Source: Lentibacillus lipolyticus
GTDB lineage: Bacteria > Bacillota > Bacilli > Bacillales > Amphibacillaceae
Direction: 5' to 3'
DNA length: 64,000 bases
Assembly (NCBI GenBank): GCA_004145795.1
Contig: SEIO01000004.1
Coordinates: forward strand, 1-64,000
Positions 35,074 to 44,052 of the stretch are shown piece by piece. The first letter of the stretch is position 1. Each line of letters opens with the position of its first letter. The position numbers and the translations under genes are program-made. The notes under the pieces were generated by a model that was not told where the DNA came from, did not search any database, and worked only from the letters and a program-made list of their open reading frames with translations.

Positions 35074-35841
35074 GTGGAAAATAAAACGGCAATCGTAACG
35101 GGTGCTTCGAGTGGCATGGGTCGGCAGATGGCAAAAAAATTCGCTGCTGAAGGGGCAAATGTTGTCCTGACCGGCAGAGATAAAGAACGGCTGAACGCGG
35201 TTAAGGAAGAGCTGAAATCTACTGCAAAAGGTGACCTGCTCACAATAGCAATGGATGTCCGTAACGCTAAAGATGTTGATCGGATGATAGAGGAGACGGT
35301 GGGGACATTCGGAGATTTTAATTTTCTGGTTAATAATGCAGCCGGAAATTTCATCGTACCGACAGAGGAACTGTCTATTAACGGCTGGAATGCCGTCATT
35401 GATATTGTGCTGAATGGAACGTTTTACTGCAGCCGTGCAGCCGGAAAGTATTGGATGACCAACGGGATACAAGGATCTATAGTGAATATGGTTGCTACTT
35501 ATGCATGGAATGCTGGGGTTGGTGTTGCCCATTCGTCTGCTGCAAAAGCCGGCGTGCTCAACCTGACACGGACATTAGCTGTCGAGTGGGGTTCCAAGTA
35601 CGGGATTCGGGTAAATGCGATTGCGCCTGGACCAATCGAACGGACAGGTGGATCAGAAAAGTTGTTCCAGTCAAAAGAAGCAGCAGAACGCACGGTCAAC
35701 TCTGTGCCATTAAAGCGGCTTGGTACACCGGAAGAAATTGCGGAATTGGCCTATTTTTTGCTGTCTGATAAAGCTGCCTATATCAATGGGGAAGTTGTTA
35801 CAATGGATGGCGGGCAGTGGCTGAATCAAAGCCCATTCTGA
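35074..35841 (+). CDS. fadH: 2,4-dienoyl-CoA reductase (short-chain dehydrogenase)
   Basis: 255 residues. TGASSGMGRQMA binds NADP, NNAAGNF is the active-site loop, and the usual Tyr-x3-Lys is replaced by Ser-x3-Lys (HSSAAKAGV), as in dienoyl-CoA reductases. APGPIERTGG and the C-terminal DGGQWLN match B. subtilis FadH (YkuF). It acts in oxidation of unsaturated fatty acids. The GTG at 35074 is favoured because the protein then starts MENKTAIVTG; the GTG at 35062 overlaps the ribosome site. Confidence 0.93.
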   Translation: MENKTAIVTGASSGMGRQMAKKFAAEGANVVLTGRDKERLNAVKEELKSTAKGDLLTIAMDVRNAKDVDRMIEETVGTFGDFNFLVNNAAGNFIVPTEELSINGWNAVIDIVLNGTFYCSRAAGKYWMTNGIQGSIVNMVATYAWNAGVGVAHSSAAKAGVLNLTRTLAVEWGSKYGIRVNAIAPGPIERTGGSEKLFQSKEAAERTVNSVPLKRLGTPEEIAELAYFLLSDKAAYINGEVVTMDGGQWLNQSPF

Positions 35842-35908
35842 TCGGCAACCAGTGATAATACACTGGCGGTTCAGCCTGTGGCTCACCGGTCACAGGCTGT
35901 AGCTTGAT

Positions 35909-36544
35909 TCAGATAACATAATAAAAGATGCAGAAGAAATGAAATGCTGACCCTGCCATGACAAAAATATGCCAAATCACATGGTGGTAGCAAAAACCCC
36001 GCCACAGATAAAAGATGGTTCCGGTTGTATAAAATAGCCCACCGGCGACTAACAATACAACACCATTTTTATGCAAAGCCGCTGTCAGCGGGTCCCACAC
36101 GAACAGAATGAGCCAGCCCATCAGAATGTAAAAGAATGTGGATAATACAAGAAAACGGCTAATGAAGAAGATTTTAAATAGAACACCTGTTACTGCAATT
36201 CCCCATACGACAGTGAGCATCTTCCATCGGAGGTCACTGGGTATATGGATTAGCAGAAAAGGGGTATAGGTTCCGGCAATAAACAAATAGATGGAAGCAT
36301 GATCAGCAATTTTGAAGAATTCTTTCCACTTTCCTGCAGGTAAACTGTGTACAATGGTGGAAGCCAAGTACATCAAAAACATCGTGCCACCAAAGACAAG
36401 GACAGAAATGAACCGGCGCCAATCTCCGCTCCATGACGCGTCTCCGGCAAGGAGAATAAAGCCGGCGATGCTTAATAATGCACCTGCCCCATGGGTGACT
36501 GCATGAAAGACCTCTTCTTTCTTTGTATATGTGTACAGTTGCAT
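35909..36544 (-). CDS. trhA: PAQR/hemolysin III family membrane protein TrhA
   Basis: 211 residues, seven membrane segments. EEVFHAVTHGAGALLS near the N-terminus, STIVHSLPAG and DHASIYLFIAGTYTPF, and HHVIWHIFVMAGSAFHFF carry the conserved Ser/Asp/His metal ligands of the family. B. subtilis homologues (YplQ) affect membrane energetics and fluidity. The ATG at 36544 follows AGAGGAAA; an in-frame ATG 18 codons upstream has no site. Confidence 0.9.
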   Translation of the reverse strand: MQLYTYTKKEEVFHAVTHGAGALLSIAGFILLAGDASWSGDWRRFISVLVFGGTMFLMYLASTIVHSLPAGKWKEFFKIADHASIYLFIAGTYTPFLLIHIPSDLRWKMLTVVWGIAVTGVLFKIFFISRFLVLSTFFYILMGWLILFVWDPLTAALHKNGVVLLVAGGLFYTTGTIFYLWRGFCYHHVIWHIFVMAGSAFHFFCIFYYVI

Positions 36545-36784
36545 TTTCCTCTTGCCTCTTTTTCCATATAATATATCTTCAGTATATACAAAGACCATTT
36601 GTCCGGTGACAGCCGAACTTCTCGAATTTAGGATGTGAAATTCTTACAAAGCTATTCCGCATGAAAAGATGTTTCTAACGCTTTCATATGGTAAACTATA
36701 CATATGGATAAATGAACCAACTCCTTTTGTCAGCGTAAAATAGCATAAAGTCTTTAAGTAAGTATGGAAAAGGAGCGTTTTCAT

Positions 36785-37234
36785 ATGAGTGCAACACAGG
36801 ACAAAAAGCTTACAGATATTGTTATTGATGATTTGATGATTCCGTCGGAAAAAGTGGCACACGTACAGCTGAATAATCCACTGGAACATGCATTGCTGAT
36901 CCTCGTGAAGTCAGGGTATTCAGCTGTTCCAGTTCTGGATTCATCGTATAAGCTCGTCGGAACGATTGGCAAAACGCGAATTTTAAATGCAGTATTAGGC
37001 CTCGAACGGTTTGAAACGGAGAAGTTATCGGAGATGCGCGTACATGAAGCGATGAATACCGATATTCCGCGCTTGTCAAGGTCGGACTCTTTTATGAATG
37101 GACTAAAGGCCGTGATTAATTACCCGTTCGTATGTGTCGCGGATGAGGAAGACTATTTTGACGGTATTCTGACCAGACGTGTTATTCTAAAACAATTGAA
37201 AAGGGATTACTTTACTTTTAAAGATAGTACCTGA
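36785..37234 (+). CDS. ykuL: CBS-domain cyclic-di-AMP receptor DarB/CbpB (YkuL)
   Basis: 149 residues with two CBS motifs (LMIPSEKVAHVQLNNPLEH, then MNTDIPRLSRSDSF). B. subtilis DarB (YkuL) binds c-di-AMP and, when free, activates the (p)ppGpp synthetase Rel and pyruvate carboxylase; that role is from known family members. The start at 36785 follows AAAAGGAG. Its neighbours match the B. subtilis order. Two Ktr potassium genes, the classic c-di-AMP targets, lie elsewhere in the window. Confidence 0.9.
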   Translation: MSATQDKKLTDIVIDDLMIPSEKVAHVQLNNPLEHALLILVKSGYSAVPVLDSSYKLVGTIGKTRILNAVLGLERFETEKLSEMRVHEAMNTDIPRLSRSDSFMNGLKAVINYPFVCVADEEDYFDGILTRRVILKQLKRDYFTFKDST

Positions 37235-37387
37235 TGACACCCGGGACATACCCTTGCCGGAAGGGATTATGATGGATAAGGCTGGCTATGATAAATGCTT
37301 CGTCTGACCTATAATACGTTGTATACTTCCTCCAGAATGGGATAAAACTAGGCTCGAATATGTTGTTGACTGGAGGAGGTATATACA

Positions 37388-37639
37388 ATGGCACGAATTG
37401 GTGTGGAAGAAACGCTGACAGATGTCAAGGAAGCACTAGCGGAAATGGGGCACCAAGTGATTGAACTGCATTCTGAGGAAGATACAGGCTATTGCGACTG
37501 CTGTGTCATTTCAGGACAGGATAAAGATGTTATGGGGATGACAACAGCAAGCATTGCCGGGCCCGTCATTAATGCGGATGGTCAGAATGCCCAGGAAGTC
37601 TGCCAAATGGTCAATGACCGGCTGAACACAAATCAATAA
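37388..37639 (+). CDS. ykuS: YkuS (UPF0180) protein
   Basis: 83 residues, small alpha/beta protein with a DTGYCDCCVISGQDKDVMGM block containing CDCC. It matches the UPF0180 family in size and order (ykuL-ykuS-ykuT). The start follows GGAGGAGG. The function is not known. Confidence 0.88.
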   Translation: MARIGVEETLTDVKEALAEMGHQVIELHSEEDTGYCDCCVISGQDKDVMGMTTASIAGPVINADGQNAQEVCQMVNDRLNTNQ

Positions 37640-37647
37640 TGAAGAAG

Positions 37648-37693
37648 AAAAGCTTCGGTCCATTTTTTAAAATGAGATAACCGAAGCTTTTTT
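37648..37693 (+). terminator. Terminator after ykuS
   Basis: AAAGCTTCGGT pairs with ACCGAAGCTTTTTT around a 20-base AT-rich loop. Confidence 0.85.
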
Positions 37694-37754
37694 GTTGCTT
37701 GGAAAACGATGAATTCGGGTTGCTGCGGACAACCGAAGTATTAAATCTACTGTG

Positions 37755-37795
37755 TTAAGCTCATCGCTAACCGGACGCTTCTACCTTTGTTCTTC
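37755..37795 (+). repeat. Degenerate copy of the structured repeat tail
   Basis: CGCTAACCGGACGCTTCTAC and CCTTTGTTCTTC match 32030-32062 (CGCTAACCGGGCGCTTGCGC, CCTTTGTTCTCA), with the GGCGC/GCGCC hairpin lost. It lies between the ykuS terminator and the end of ykuT. Confidence 0.6.
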
Positions 37796-38618
37796 ATTCA
37801 GTGCTTGTCTGTATAATGGTTTGGTGCGGATATGGAATTGTAATCCCTGCAGTTTCAAAAGCTTCTTTCATCTGTTTGCGCAGATCACGCTCACATTCCC
37901 ATTGCAGACCGTTCTCTGTCTGTCCAACAACACGCAGAACGACTTCTGATGAGCCAAGGCTTTGTACGCCTATGGCATTAGGTCCATCCTTGAATCGTTC
38001 ATCTTCCTGAAAAACAGCACATACTTCTTCCAAAACAGCGATAGCTTTATCAATACTATCCTGGTAGCTAACCCTCATATCAACAAGTGCACGCATATTG
38101 CCGCGGGAATGGTTGGCCACTCCTTCAATAAATCGGTTCGGAACATAATTTAAAGTACCATCAAAACTGCGGATTTTCGTTGTGCGCAATCCAACCTCTT
38201 CCACAATTCCGTCATAACCGGCAGCGGTCACGTAATCGTCTACTTCAAGCTGATGCTCCAACAAAATGAAAAATCCCGTCACGATATCGCTAACGAGTCC
38301 TTGAGCCCCAAAGCCAATGGCAAGTCCAATGATTCCAGCACTGGCCAACAAAGGTCCAATAGGAATATCCAGGATAGCGAATAGCATAACAACGAATAGA
38401 AATCCCGCCGTATATGAAAATAGATTGATGAGCAATTTTTCAAGCGTTTTTACTCTTGTTTGCGACAGTTTCTGATTTGATCCGGCCTTTTGGATGGACT
38501 TTCCAACTAGTTTTTTACCAACCGGAACAATAATAATAAACAGAATAATGAGTAGCCCTATACGCAAAAGCGCGCCGATAATGGCAGGCAAATTAAAGTC
38601 AATTCCAAATAAATCCAT
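37794..38618 (-). CDS. ykuT: Small-conductance mechanosensitive channel YkuT (MscS family)
   Basis: 274 residues: three membrane segments, the pore helix with the Gly/Ala-rich LLASAGIIGLAIGFGAQGLV, then the beta domain (VDDYVTAAGYDGIVEEVGLRTTKI) and C-terminal domain. MscS channels release solutes on osmotic downshock. It is transcribed alone. Confidence 0.93.
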   Translation of the reverse strand: MDLFGIDFNLPAIIGALLRIGLLIILFIIIVPVGKKLVGKSIQKAGSNQKLSQTRVKTLEKLLINLFSYTAGFLFVVMLFAILDIPIGPLLASAGIIGLAIGFGAQGLVSDIVTGFFILLEHQLEVDDYVTAAGYDGIVEEVGLRTTKIRSFDGTLNYVPNRFIEGVANHSRGNMRALVDMRVSYQDSIDKAIAVLEEVCAVFQEDERFKDGPNAIGVQSLGSSEVVLRVVGQTENGLQWECERDLRKQMKEAFETAGITIPYPHQTIIQTSTE

Positions 38619-38639
38619 ATGTATCCTCCTTGTTTGTAT

Positions 38640-38962
38640 ATACTTAATACCATATACCCTGTACAGGCCTGCTTAAACAGATAGGGGAATCAATTTCATA
38701 AATACTTATACGAACATATAACTGAAAATACACTTAATTATTCGTTAATTATATACTCCACCTTAGAAGATTGGAACGGAGAACGACTCCTCAACCTTAT
38801 ACCACTGGCTAAAATGGGCTGCAAAAAATCCTCCAAAGCAGTCGCATGGATTAGCCGACGGACATATAAAGGGAATGGAAGGAAACTAGAGGATGCAGAA
38901 TGTCACCCTATTTCGTGTGATTCGGTATGGTGATTTGATCTGTATGAACAGGAGGAAAGAAG
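38640..38962. other. Intergenic region between ykuT and ykuV
   Basis: No convincing gene is seen. A plus-strand frame from about 38735 to 38936 has no start codon and a sequence without clear family. The AT-rich part (38690-38755) probably holds the divergent promoters. CAGGAGG at 38951-38957 is the ykuV ribosome site. Confidence 0.5.
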
Positions 38963-39415
38963 ATGATACTGCGCGAACATATGCCAGAACTGACAGGTGT
39001 AACCGAGTGGCTGAACAGCAAGCCGCTTTCGCGAGATGATTTAATCGGTAAAAAACCAACACTCATTCATTTTTGGTCCATTAGCTGTGGGAAGTGTAAA
39101 GATTTAATGGCAAAAGTAAATCAACTTCGTGACGCACATAAAACAGATTTACACGTGATCAGTGTCCATATGCCTCGGTCAGAAAAAGATCAGGACTTGG
39201 ATGCAATTAAGAAAACAGCAGTGGCATACGATATCACACAGCCAATTATGATTGACAATGAACATATTTTAACCGATGCGTTTGCTGTTAAATATGTTCC
39301 AGCATACTTTGTGTTTGATGCAAATGGCAAGCTGCGCCATCGTCAGTCAGGTGGGGCAGGAATAAACATGCTCACCAGGCGTGTGAATCGTGTACTTGAT
39401 GCAACCGAAAAATAG
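38963..39415 (+). CDS. ykuV: Thiol-disulfide oxidoreductase YkuV (thioredoxin fold)
   Basis: 150 residues, thioredoxin-like fold with the redox site SCGKC near residue 43 and the cis-proline loop VKYVPAYFVFD. No signal peptide, so cytoplasmic like B. subtilis YkuV. It lies just before the convergent cyd operon, whose CydDC exporter also concerns thiol balance, but functional linkage is only suggested. Confidence 0.88.
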   Translation: MILREHMPELTGVTEWLNSKPLSRDDLIGKKPTLIHFWSISCGKCKDLMAKVNQLRDAHKTDLHVISVHMPRSEKDQDLDAIKKTAVAYDITQPIMIDNEHILTDAFAVKYVPAYFVFDANGKLRHRQSGGAGINMLTRRVNRVLDATEK

Positions 39416-39465
39416 GGGGCGCCGGTAATACAACATAGAGTTCAGCTTAAAATGAAAATACACTA

Positions 39466-39493
39466 GCAGGGAAAGGACAACGATTTTCCCTGC
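39466..39493. terminator. Hairpin between ykuV and cydC
   Basis: GCAGGGAAA pairs with TTTCCCTGC; no long T-run is seen on either side, so the terminator call is weak. Position between convergent genes favours it. Confidence 0.4.
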
Positions 39494-39552
39494 CAAAATA
39501 AAGGTTTTCAAATGGAATTCTATCTCTTCTGCGAATATCTTCCATTTAATTT

Positions 39553-41271
39553 TTACAAAAGGTTTTTTTCAATTTGTTTCATTTCATACAGGTAGCCTTT
39601 TTGCTGCATGAGTTCGTTAAATGAACCGATTTCAACAACGTTGCCATGGTCCATCACAATAATTTGATCCATTTTTTCCAGGTTCGTTAAGCGGTGGGTG
39701 ACAATGACAAGCGTATCATTAGCGGCCTGTTTGAAGAGATGCCTGTAAATGGACTGCTCTGTAAGTGGGTCTACCGACGAAGCAGGCTCATCCAGCAGCC
39801 ATAAATGTGCGTTTTTCAGCATCGCCCGGGCCAGCGCCAGTCGTTGTTTTTCACCGCCTGATAAATTGTCCCCTTTTTCATGGACTGGATCATCCAAGGT
39901 AAAATGGTCCAAGTTAACTTTCCTGAGAATCTCTGTCATTTCTGTGTCGGTTAGTCCGTCTTTTGCCAAAATCAGGTTGTCTCTGATGGTACCATAGAAA
40001 AAGTGATTTTCTTGCAGCATAACCGCTGTGTGTTCCCATATGGAATCCAGGTCTATCTGGTCCATGGGGGTATCATCCAGCGTGATAGTGCCCGTATCTG
40101 CATGGTACAGTCCAAGTAGCAGCATAAAAAGCGTTGACTTCCCCGAACCGCTGGGACCAACGATGGCCGTTTTTGAACTGGCTGGAAATGTGATATCAAC
40201 ATTTTTCAGTGCCTGCCGCTTTTCTCCGGGGAATGTAAACGATACACCACGAACCTGTGCGGTGATTGGCCGGGCGTGTGTCAGCCGAATGGCATCCGTT
40301 TGTCTGTCGGTTGTATGCGACGTTTCCGCGGTCACCTTCGTGAGACGGGTTGCAGCATGTTTACTGTCCTGCAGATGAACCGGCAGTGCAGCCATCGGTC
40401 CTGCGTCCTCAAATACAGTTAGAGAAATCAGGACAAACATGGCTAAAAAGATACCTTCCAATTGCCCGCTGCTGATGAGAAAAGAACCTATGGCCAGCAC
40501 AGACCAGGTTACCAGTAATGATAAAAATGTATTGACCGATTCGCTGTAAAGCTTGTTCAGGCTTTCACGCTTTTGTTCCCTGATGTAGGCATTCGATGAC
40601 TGAATCAGGTTTTGTTTGGTTGCTTCCACTTTTTGATGGATAGTCAAATCACGAAAACCGTTCAGAAATTCGGCCGTTTGGACAGACAAGCTGCTGCGCT
40701 GATTGCGTACATCATGATCAATTTTTTTCTGGCGCCAGGCAAACAATGCTGGAATACCAACCACTGTCAGCAACATACCAATCAGCAGGATAAGTGCGAT
40801 GGAAATGGAAAAGAAGCTGGTAAATAAGATGGTGCTTAGAAACACTATCGTGACTACAATTGGCGGATAAAATACACGAAGAAAGAAGTTCTGCAGTGTT
40901 TCTACGTCGCCTACAACTCGAGAAAGCAAATCACCGCTTCGATATTTTTGAAACAGCCTGGGCACCATTGGAACCATTTTTTGAAACAAAGAAACTCTTA
41001 GGTTACTTAAAATAGTAAATGTCGCCCTGTGTGAAAAGTAACGCTCGGCGTAGCGGGCAATTGCTTTCGTTATTCCGAGCAGTTTTACGGTAGATGTAAG
41101 AATAATCAGCGAATAGAGTGGTGGTGTCAGCGCAGCCTTGGAAATTAAGTAGCCACTGGCAGCGAACAGGCCGACAGCTGTAATGCCGGCTGTAAATCCG
41201 AACAAAATAGAAAGCAAAATATCCTTTTTTTCCGTAGCCATGGCTTTCACAATAATCGCGAAGTCATGCAT
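39553..41271 (-). CDS. cydC: Thiol reductant ABC exporter subunit CydC
   Basis: 572 residues: six membrane segments then an ABC ATPase with Walker A GPSGSGKST near 362, signature LSGGEKQR, and Walker B LWLLDEPAS. With CydD it exports cysteine/glutathione and is needed to assemble cytochrome bd. In B. subtilis nomenclature this second ABC gene is called cydD. The ATG at 41271 overlaps the previous stop by eight bases and sits behind GGAGGGG; the longer open frame upstream is inside the previous gene. Confidence 0.92.
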   Translation of the reverse strand: MHDFAIIVKAMATEKKDILLSILFGFTAGITAVGLFAASGYLISKAALTPPLYSLIILTSTVKLLGITKAIARYAERYFSHRATFTILSNLRVSLFQKMVPMVPRLFQKYRSGDLLSRVVGDVETLQNFFLRVFYPPIVVTIVFLSTILFTSFFSISIALILLIGMLLTVVGIPALFAWRQKKIDHDVRNQRSSLSVQTAEFLNGFRDLTIHQKVEATKQNLIQSSNAYIREQKRESLNKLYSESVNTFLSLLVTWSVLAIGSFLISSGQLEGIFLAMFVLISLTVFEDAGPMAALPVHLQDSKHAATRLTKVTAETSHTTDRQTDAIRLTHARPITAQVRGVSFTFPGEKRQALKNVDITFPASSKTAIVGPSGSGKSTLFMLLLGLYHADTGTITLDDTPMDQIDLDSIWEHTAVMLQENHFFYGTIRDNLILAKDGLTDTEMTEILRKVNLDHFTLDDPVHEKGDNLSGGEKQRLALARAMLKNAHLWLLDEPASSVDPLTEQSIYRHLFKQAANDTLVIVTHRLTNLEKMDQIIVMDHGNVVEIGSFNELMQQKGYLYEMKQIEKNLL

Positions 41272-43000
41272 TATTTTCCCCTCCATCGTTTGCAAGTACC
41301 ATATTGCGGTATTCCGGAACGTTTCGGATGAGTTCGGCGTGCGTTCCCGAAGCAAGGAGTTTGCCAGACTCCAGGAAAAGGATGGTATCTGCATCTTTAA
41401 TTGTATAGAGGCGGTGAGCCACTGTTATTATTGTCGCTTGCTGGGCGAGCTGTCTAATAGAAGCATATAATATTCGTTCTGTATAAAGATCAAGCGCTGT
41501 TGTCGGTTCATCGAAGAGGATAATCGATGGTTTTTTAAGAAAAGCCCGGGCCAGTGCCAGCCTTTGCATTTCTCCGCCTGATAGTCCTCTTCCTGCTTCG
41601 CCAACTGGTGTGTCATAGCCTTGATCGAGCTGATTGATGACATCAGCGATTCCAGCCTGTTCGGCGGCTTGTTCGATTTCCTCGCGTGTATGGTCCAGCG
41701 TGCTGCCCATGGCAATATTTTCAGCTATCGTTCCGGAAAACAGATACGGATGCTGGGATATATAGCTTAATTGGCCGAACCAGCTATGTTTGTTATATGC
41801 CCCTAATGAATGGTCGTTGACAGTAATATTCCCTTCCTTTAAAGGGAGGAGACCGGCAATCAGATGAAGCAAGGTGGATTTTCCCGATCCGCTCCGTCCG
41901 ACAATGGCAATATCGCCGTATGGCGGGATAACAGCATTTATATTCTCCAGGCTGAACTGCCTCTCTGCATAGTGATAACAGGCGTTTTGTAGTTCAATCG
42001 CCGGCGGAATTGCAGCGGCAGGTAGCTCCAAGTCCCCCCAGATCAAAGGATCCGTATCCTTAGTCAGTTCCTTTACTACTTTGGTTGCCGCCCCTTTACT
42101 GCTTTGCCCGCTGTGAAAAGTGCTGCCAAGCTGTTTTAATGTGGCATAGAATTCAGGGGCCAGCATAAGCAAAAAGAAGGCTGTAAAGAAGGACACCTGT
42201 TCATAAATGATCAGCTGAATGGCCAGTTCAAGGGCGACAATACCGATGCTAAGCATGGAAATAAGCTCAAGCATGAACGAAGAGGTGAAGGCAATTTGCA
42301 ATATTTCCATGGTCGCGTCCCTGAAGCCGAGGCTGCTTGTTTCTATGGCTTTCTTCTGTGCCCGGGCCTGCCGGTATAATTTCAGCGTTGTCAGCCCTTG
42401 CAGCGCATCCAGAAATTGGCCTGAAAATGCGGTCAGTTTTTCCTGTTGTTCTTCCGATTTGGCTTTCGTTTGCATACCGATAATTATCATGAACAACGGA
42501 ATAAATGGGGCAGTAATGATCATGATCAGCCCTGTATTGACATGCTGGGTGAAGGCGACTGCCAGGATAACGACCGGTATGATGGAGGCCTGAATCAGCT
42601 GGGGAATGTATTCACTGAAATAGCTGTCCATTTCATCAACAGCATCCAGCAGTATACTTATTTTTCCTCCCGATTGCCCTTGAGCAGCTTGCAGGACAGA
42701 TTCGTCCGCAAATTTGTCCAAGAGCCCTCTCCGGTATGTTGCCTTACTGTTTGCCGCCACCATGATGCCTGTCCGCCGGCCAAAATAGGTGAATGCGGTC
42801 CGGAGCAGGAGGACGGCAGCCAGTCCGGCAAACATCAGGGTAATCGCTGAAAAGGTTTGCTCTTGTACAAAAATAGCTTCAACAATGGCTGCCAGAAAAT
42901 AGGCCTGCAGCACAACCATTGTTGCTGTCATTACGGCTAGGGTGCACAGGAAGATGAGTTGTTTTTTATGGCTGAGCATGTTGTTTTGCAGACCGGACAT
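41264..43000 (-). CDS. cydD: Thiol reductant ABC exporter subunit CydD
   Basis: 578 residues with six membrane segments and an ATPase domain: Walker A GRSGSGKSTLL, signature LSGGEMQR, Walker B IILFDEPTT. The N-terminal region (GLLDKFADESVLQAAQGQSGG) is typical of CydD (named cydC in B. subtilis). The start follows GGGAGGAG. It lies 38 bases after cydB in the cydABDC operon. Confidence 0.92.
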   Translation of the reverse strand: MSGLQNNMLSHKKQLIFLCTLAVMTATMVVLQAYFLAAIVEAIFVQEQTFSAITLMFAGLAAVLLLRTAFTYFGRRTGIMVAANSKATYRRGLLDKFADESVLQAAQGQSGGKISILLDAVDEMDSYFSEYIPQLIQASIIPVVILAVAFTQHVNTGLIMIITAPFIPLFMIIIGMQTKAKSEEQQEKLTAFSGQFLDALQGLTTLKLYRQARAQKKAIETSSLGFRDATMEILQIAFTSSFMLELISMLSIGIVALELAIQLIIYEQVSFFTAFFLLMLAPEFYATLKQLGSTFHSGQSSKGAATKVVKELTKDTDPLIWGDLELPAAAIPPAIELQNACYHYAERQFSLENINAVIPPYGDIAIVGRSGSGKSTLLHLIAGLLPLKEGNITVNDHSLGAYNKHSWFGQLSYISQHPYLFSGTIAENIAMGSTLDHTREEIEQAAEQAGIADVINQLDQGYDTPVGEAGRGLSGGEMQRLALARAFLKKPSIILFDEPTTALDLYTERILYASIRQLAQQATIITVAHRLYTIKDADTILFLESGKLLASGTHAELIRNVPEYRNMVLANDGGENNA

Positions 43001-43038
43001 CCTTTACTCCTCCCAATGTTCATCATAATGGTGCCTAT

Positions 43039-44052
43039 TTACTTCTTACCTTTAACATATGCTGCATCAAATAAAAACAATTTCATTAAAAGAATGAGTG
43101 ACGGAATCAATAACAGCAGTCCGCCAATGAACGCCCCAACCAGGGCAACACCCATCGACGCATGCGTAGCGCCTTCATGAATGGATATATAAGGGTCGAG
43201 CAGGTATGGGTAATGACCGATGCCATATCCAAAAAAGGCGAATAGAAATTGCAGCATGACACTGATGAAGGCCAGGCCATAATTCTTCTGCTGGTAAAGA
43301 AACCAGATTGCCATCAAGAAAAATCCAACCGACAAACCGAACATCCACCACAGGTCAAGCATATTTTCATAATGCCGTTCATTGTGCTGGCTTAAAACAA
43401 TGAATGTGGTCAGTGCCGCAATAATGGTTGGCGTGCTCCAGAACAGCGCAAATGTCCGAACCAGTTTCAATGCCGGCAAATCGTTGGCACGCGCAGCATA
43501 GAAAGTAAGGAAAGTAGCGCTAATGAACAAAATGGATACAACTGACAGCACAACAATGCTCCACGACAGGGGACTGGTGAACAAATCCAGATAATTTAGG
43601 GTGACGCTGCCATTTTCTTCTGTGATAAACCCGCCTTCCGATAGAGTAAGAGCAATCGACAATGATGCGGGGATTAACAAACCAGATACGCCATACAGGA
43701 ATGTATACAATGTACTCTGCTTGGATCCGTAGTTTTCAAATGCATAAAACGAGCCGCGGATGGCAAGCAGAATGATGGCGAAACTCGCCGGAACCAACAT
43801 CGCTGTTCCGTAATAGTAAGCAGTTTCCGGGAAAAACCCGACAATCCCGACAAAGAAAAACACAAAAAAAACATTTGTGACCTCCCAGACCGGTGACAGG
43901 TATCTGGCTATCAGCTGGTTGATTACATGATCTTTTTTCGTAAATTTGGCATAAAAAGCAAAGAAACCAGCACCGAAATCAATGGATGCTACTATTAAAT
44001 ACCCGTAAAGAAAAATCCATAAAACCGTAATGCCAACCAGTTCATAGCTCAT
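43039..44052 (-). CDS. cydB: Cytochrome bd ubiquinol/menaquinol oxidase subunit II
   Basis: 337 residues, about eight or nine membrane segments; N-terminal LWIFLYGYLIVASIDFGAGF with the conserved Asp/Gly. It pairs with CydA to form the high-affinity terminal oxidase. The start overlaps the cydA stop by four bases (ATGA). Confidence 0.93.
   Translation of the reverse strand: MSYELVGITVLWIFLYGYLIVASIDFGAGFFAFYAKFTKKDHVINQLIARYLSPVWEVTNVFFVFFFVGIVGFFPETAYYYGTAMLVPASFAIILLAIRGSFYAFENYGSKQSTLYTFLYGVSGLLIPASLSIALTLSEGGFITEENGSVTLNYLDLFTSPLSWSIVVLSVVSILFISATFLTFYAARANDLPALKLVRTFALFWSTPTIIAALTTFIVLSQHNERHYENMLDLWWMFGLSVGFFLMAIWFLYQQKNYGLAFISVMLQFLFAFFGYGIGHYPYLLDPYISIHEGATHASMGVALVGAFIGGLLLLIPSLILLMKLFLFDAAYVKGKK

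Noticed and set aside
38735-38936. Plus-strand frame resembling a Myb/SANT-like or endonuclease fragment (tail with AVAWISRR)
   Set aside because: No start codon, no convincing family match and unusual composition; reported only as intergenic sequence.
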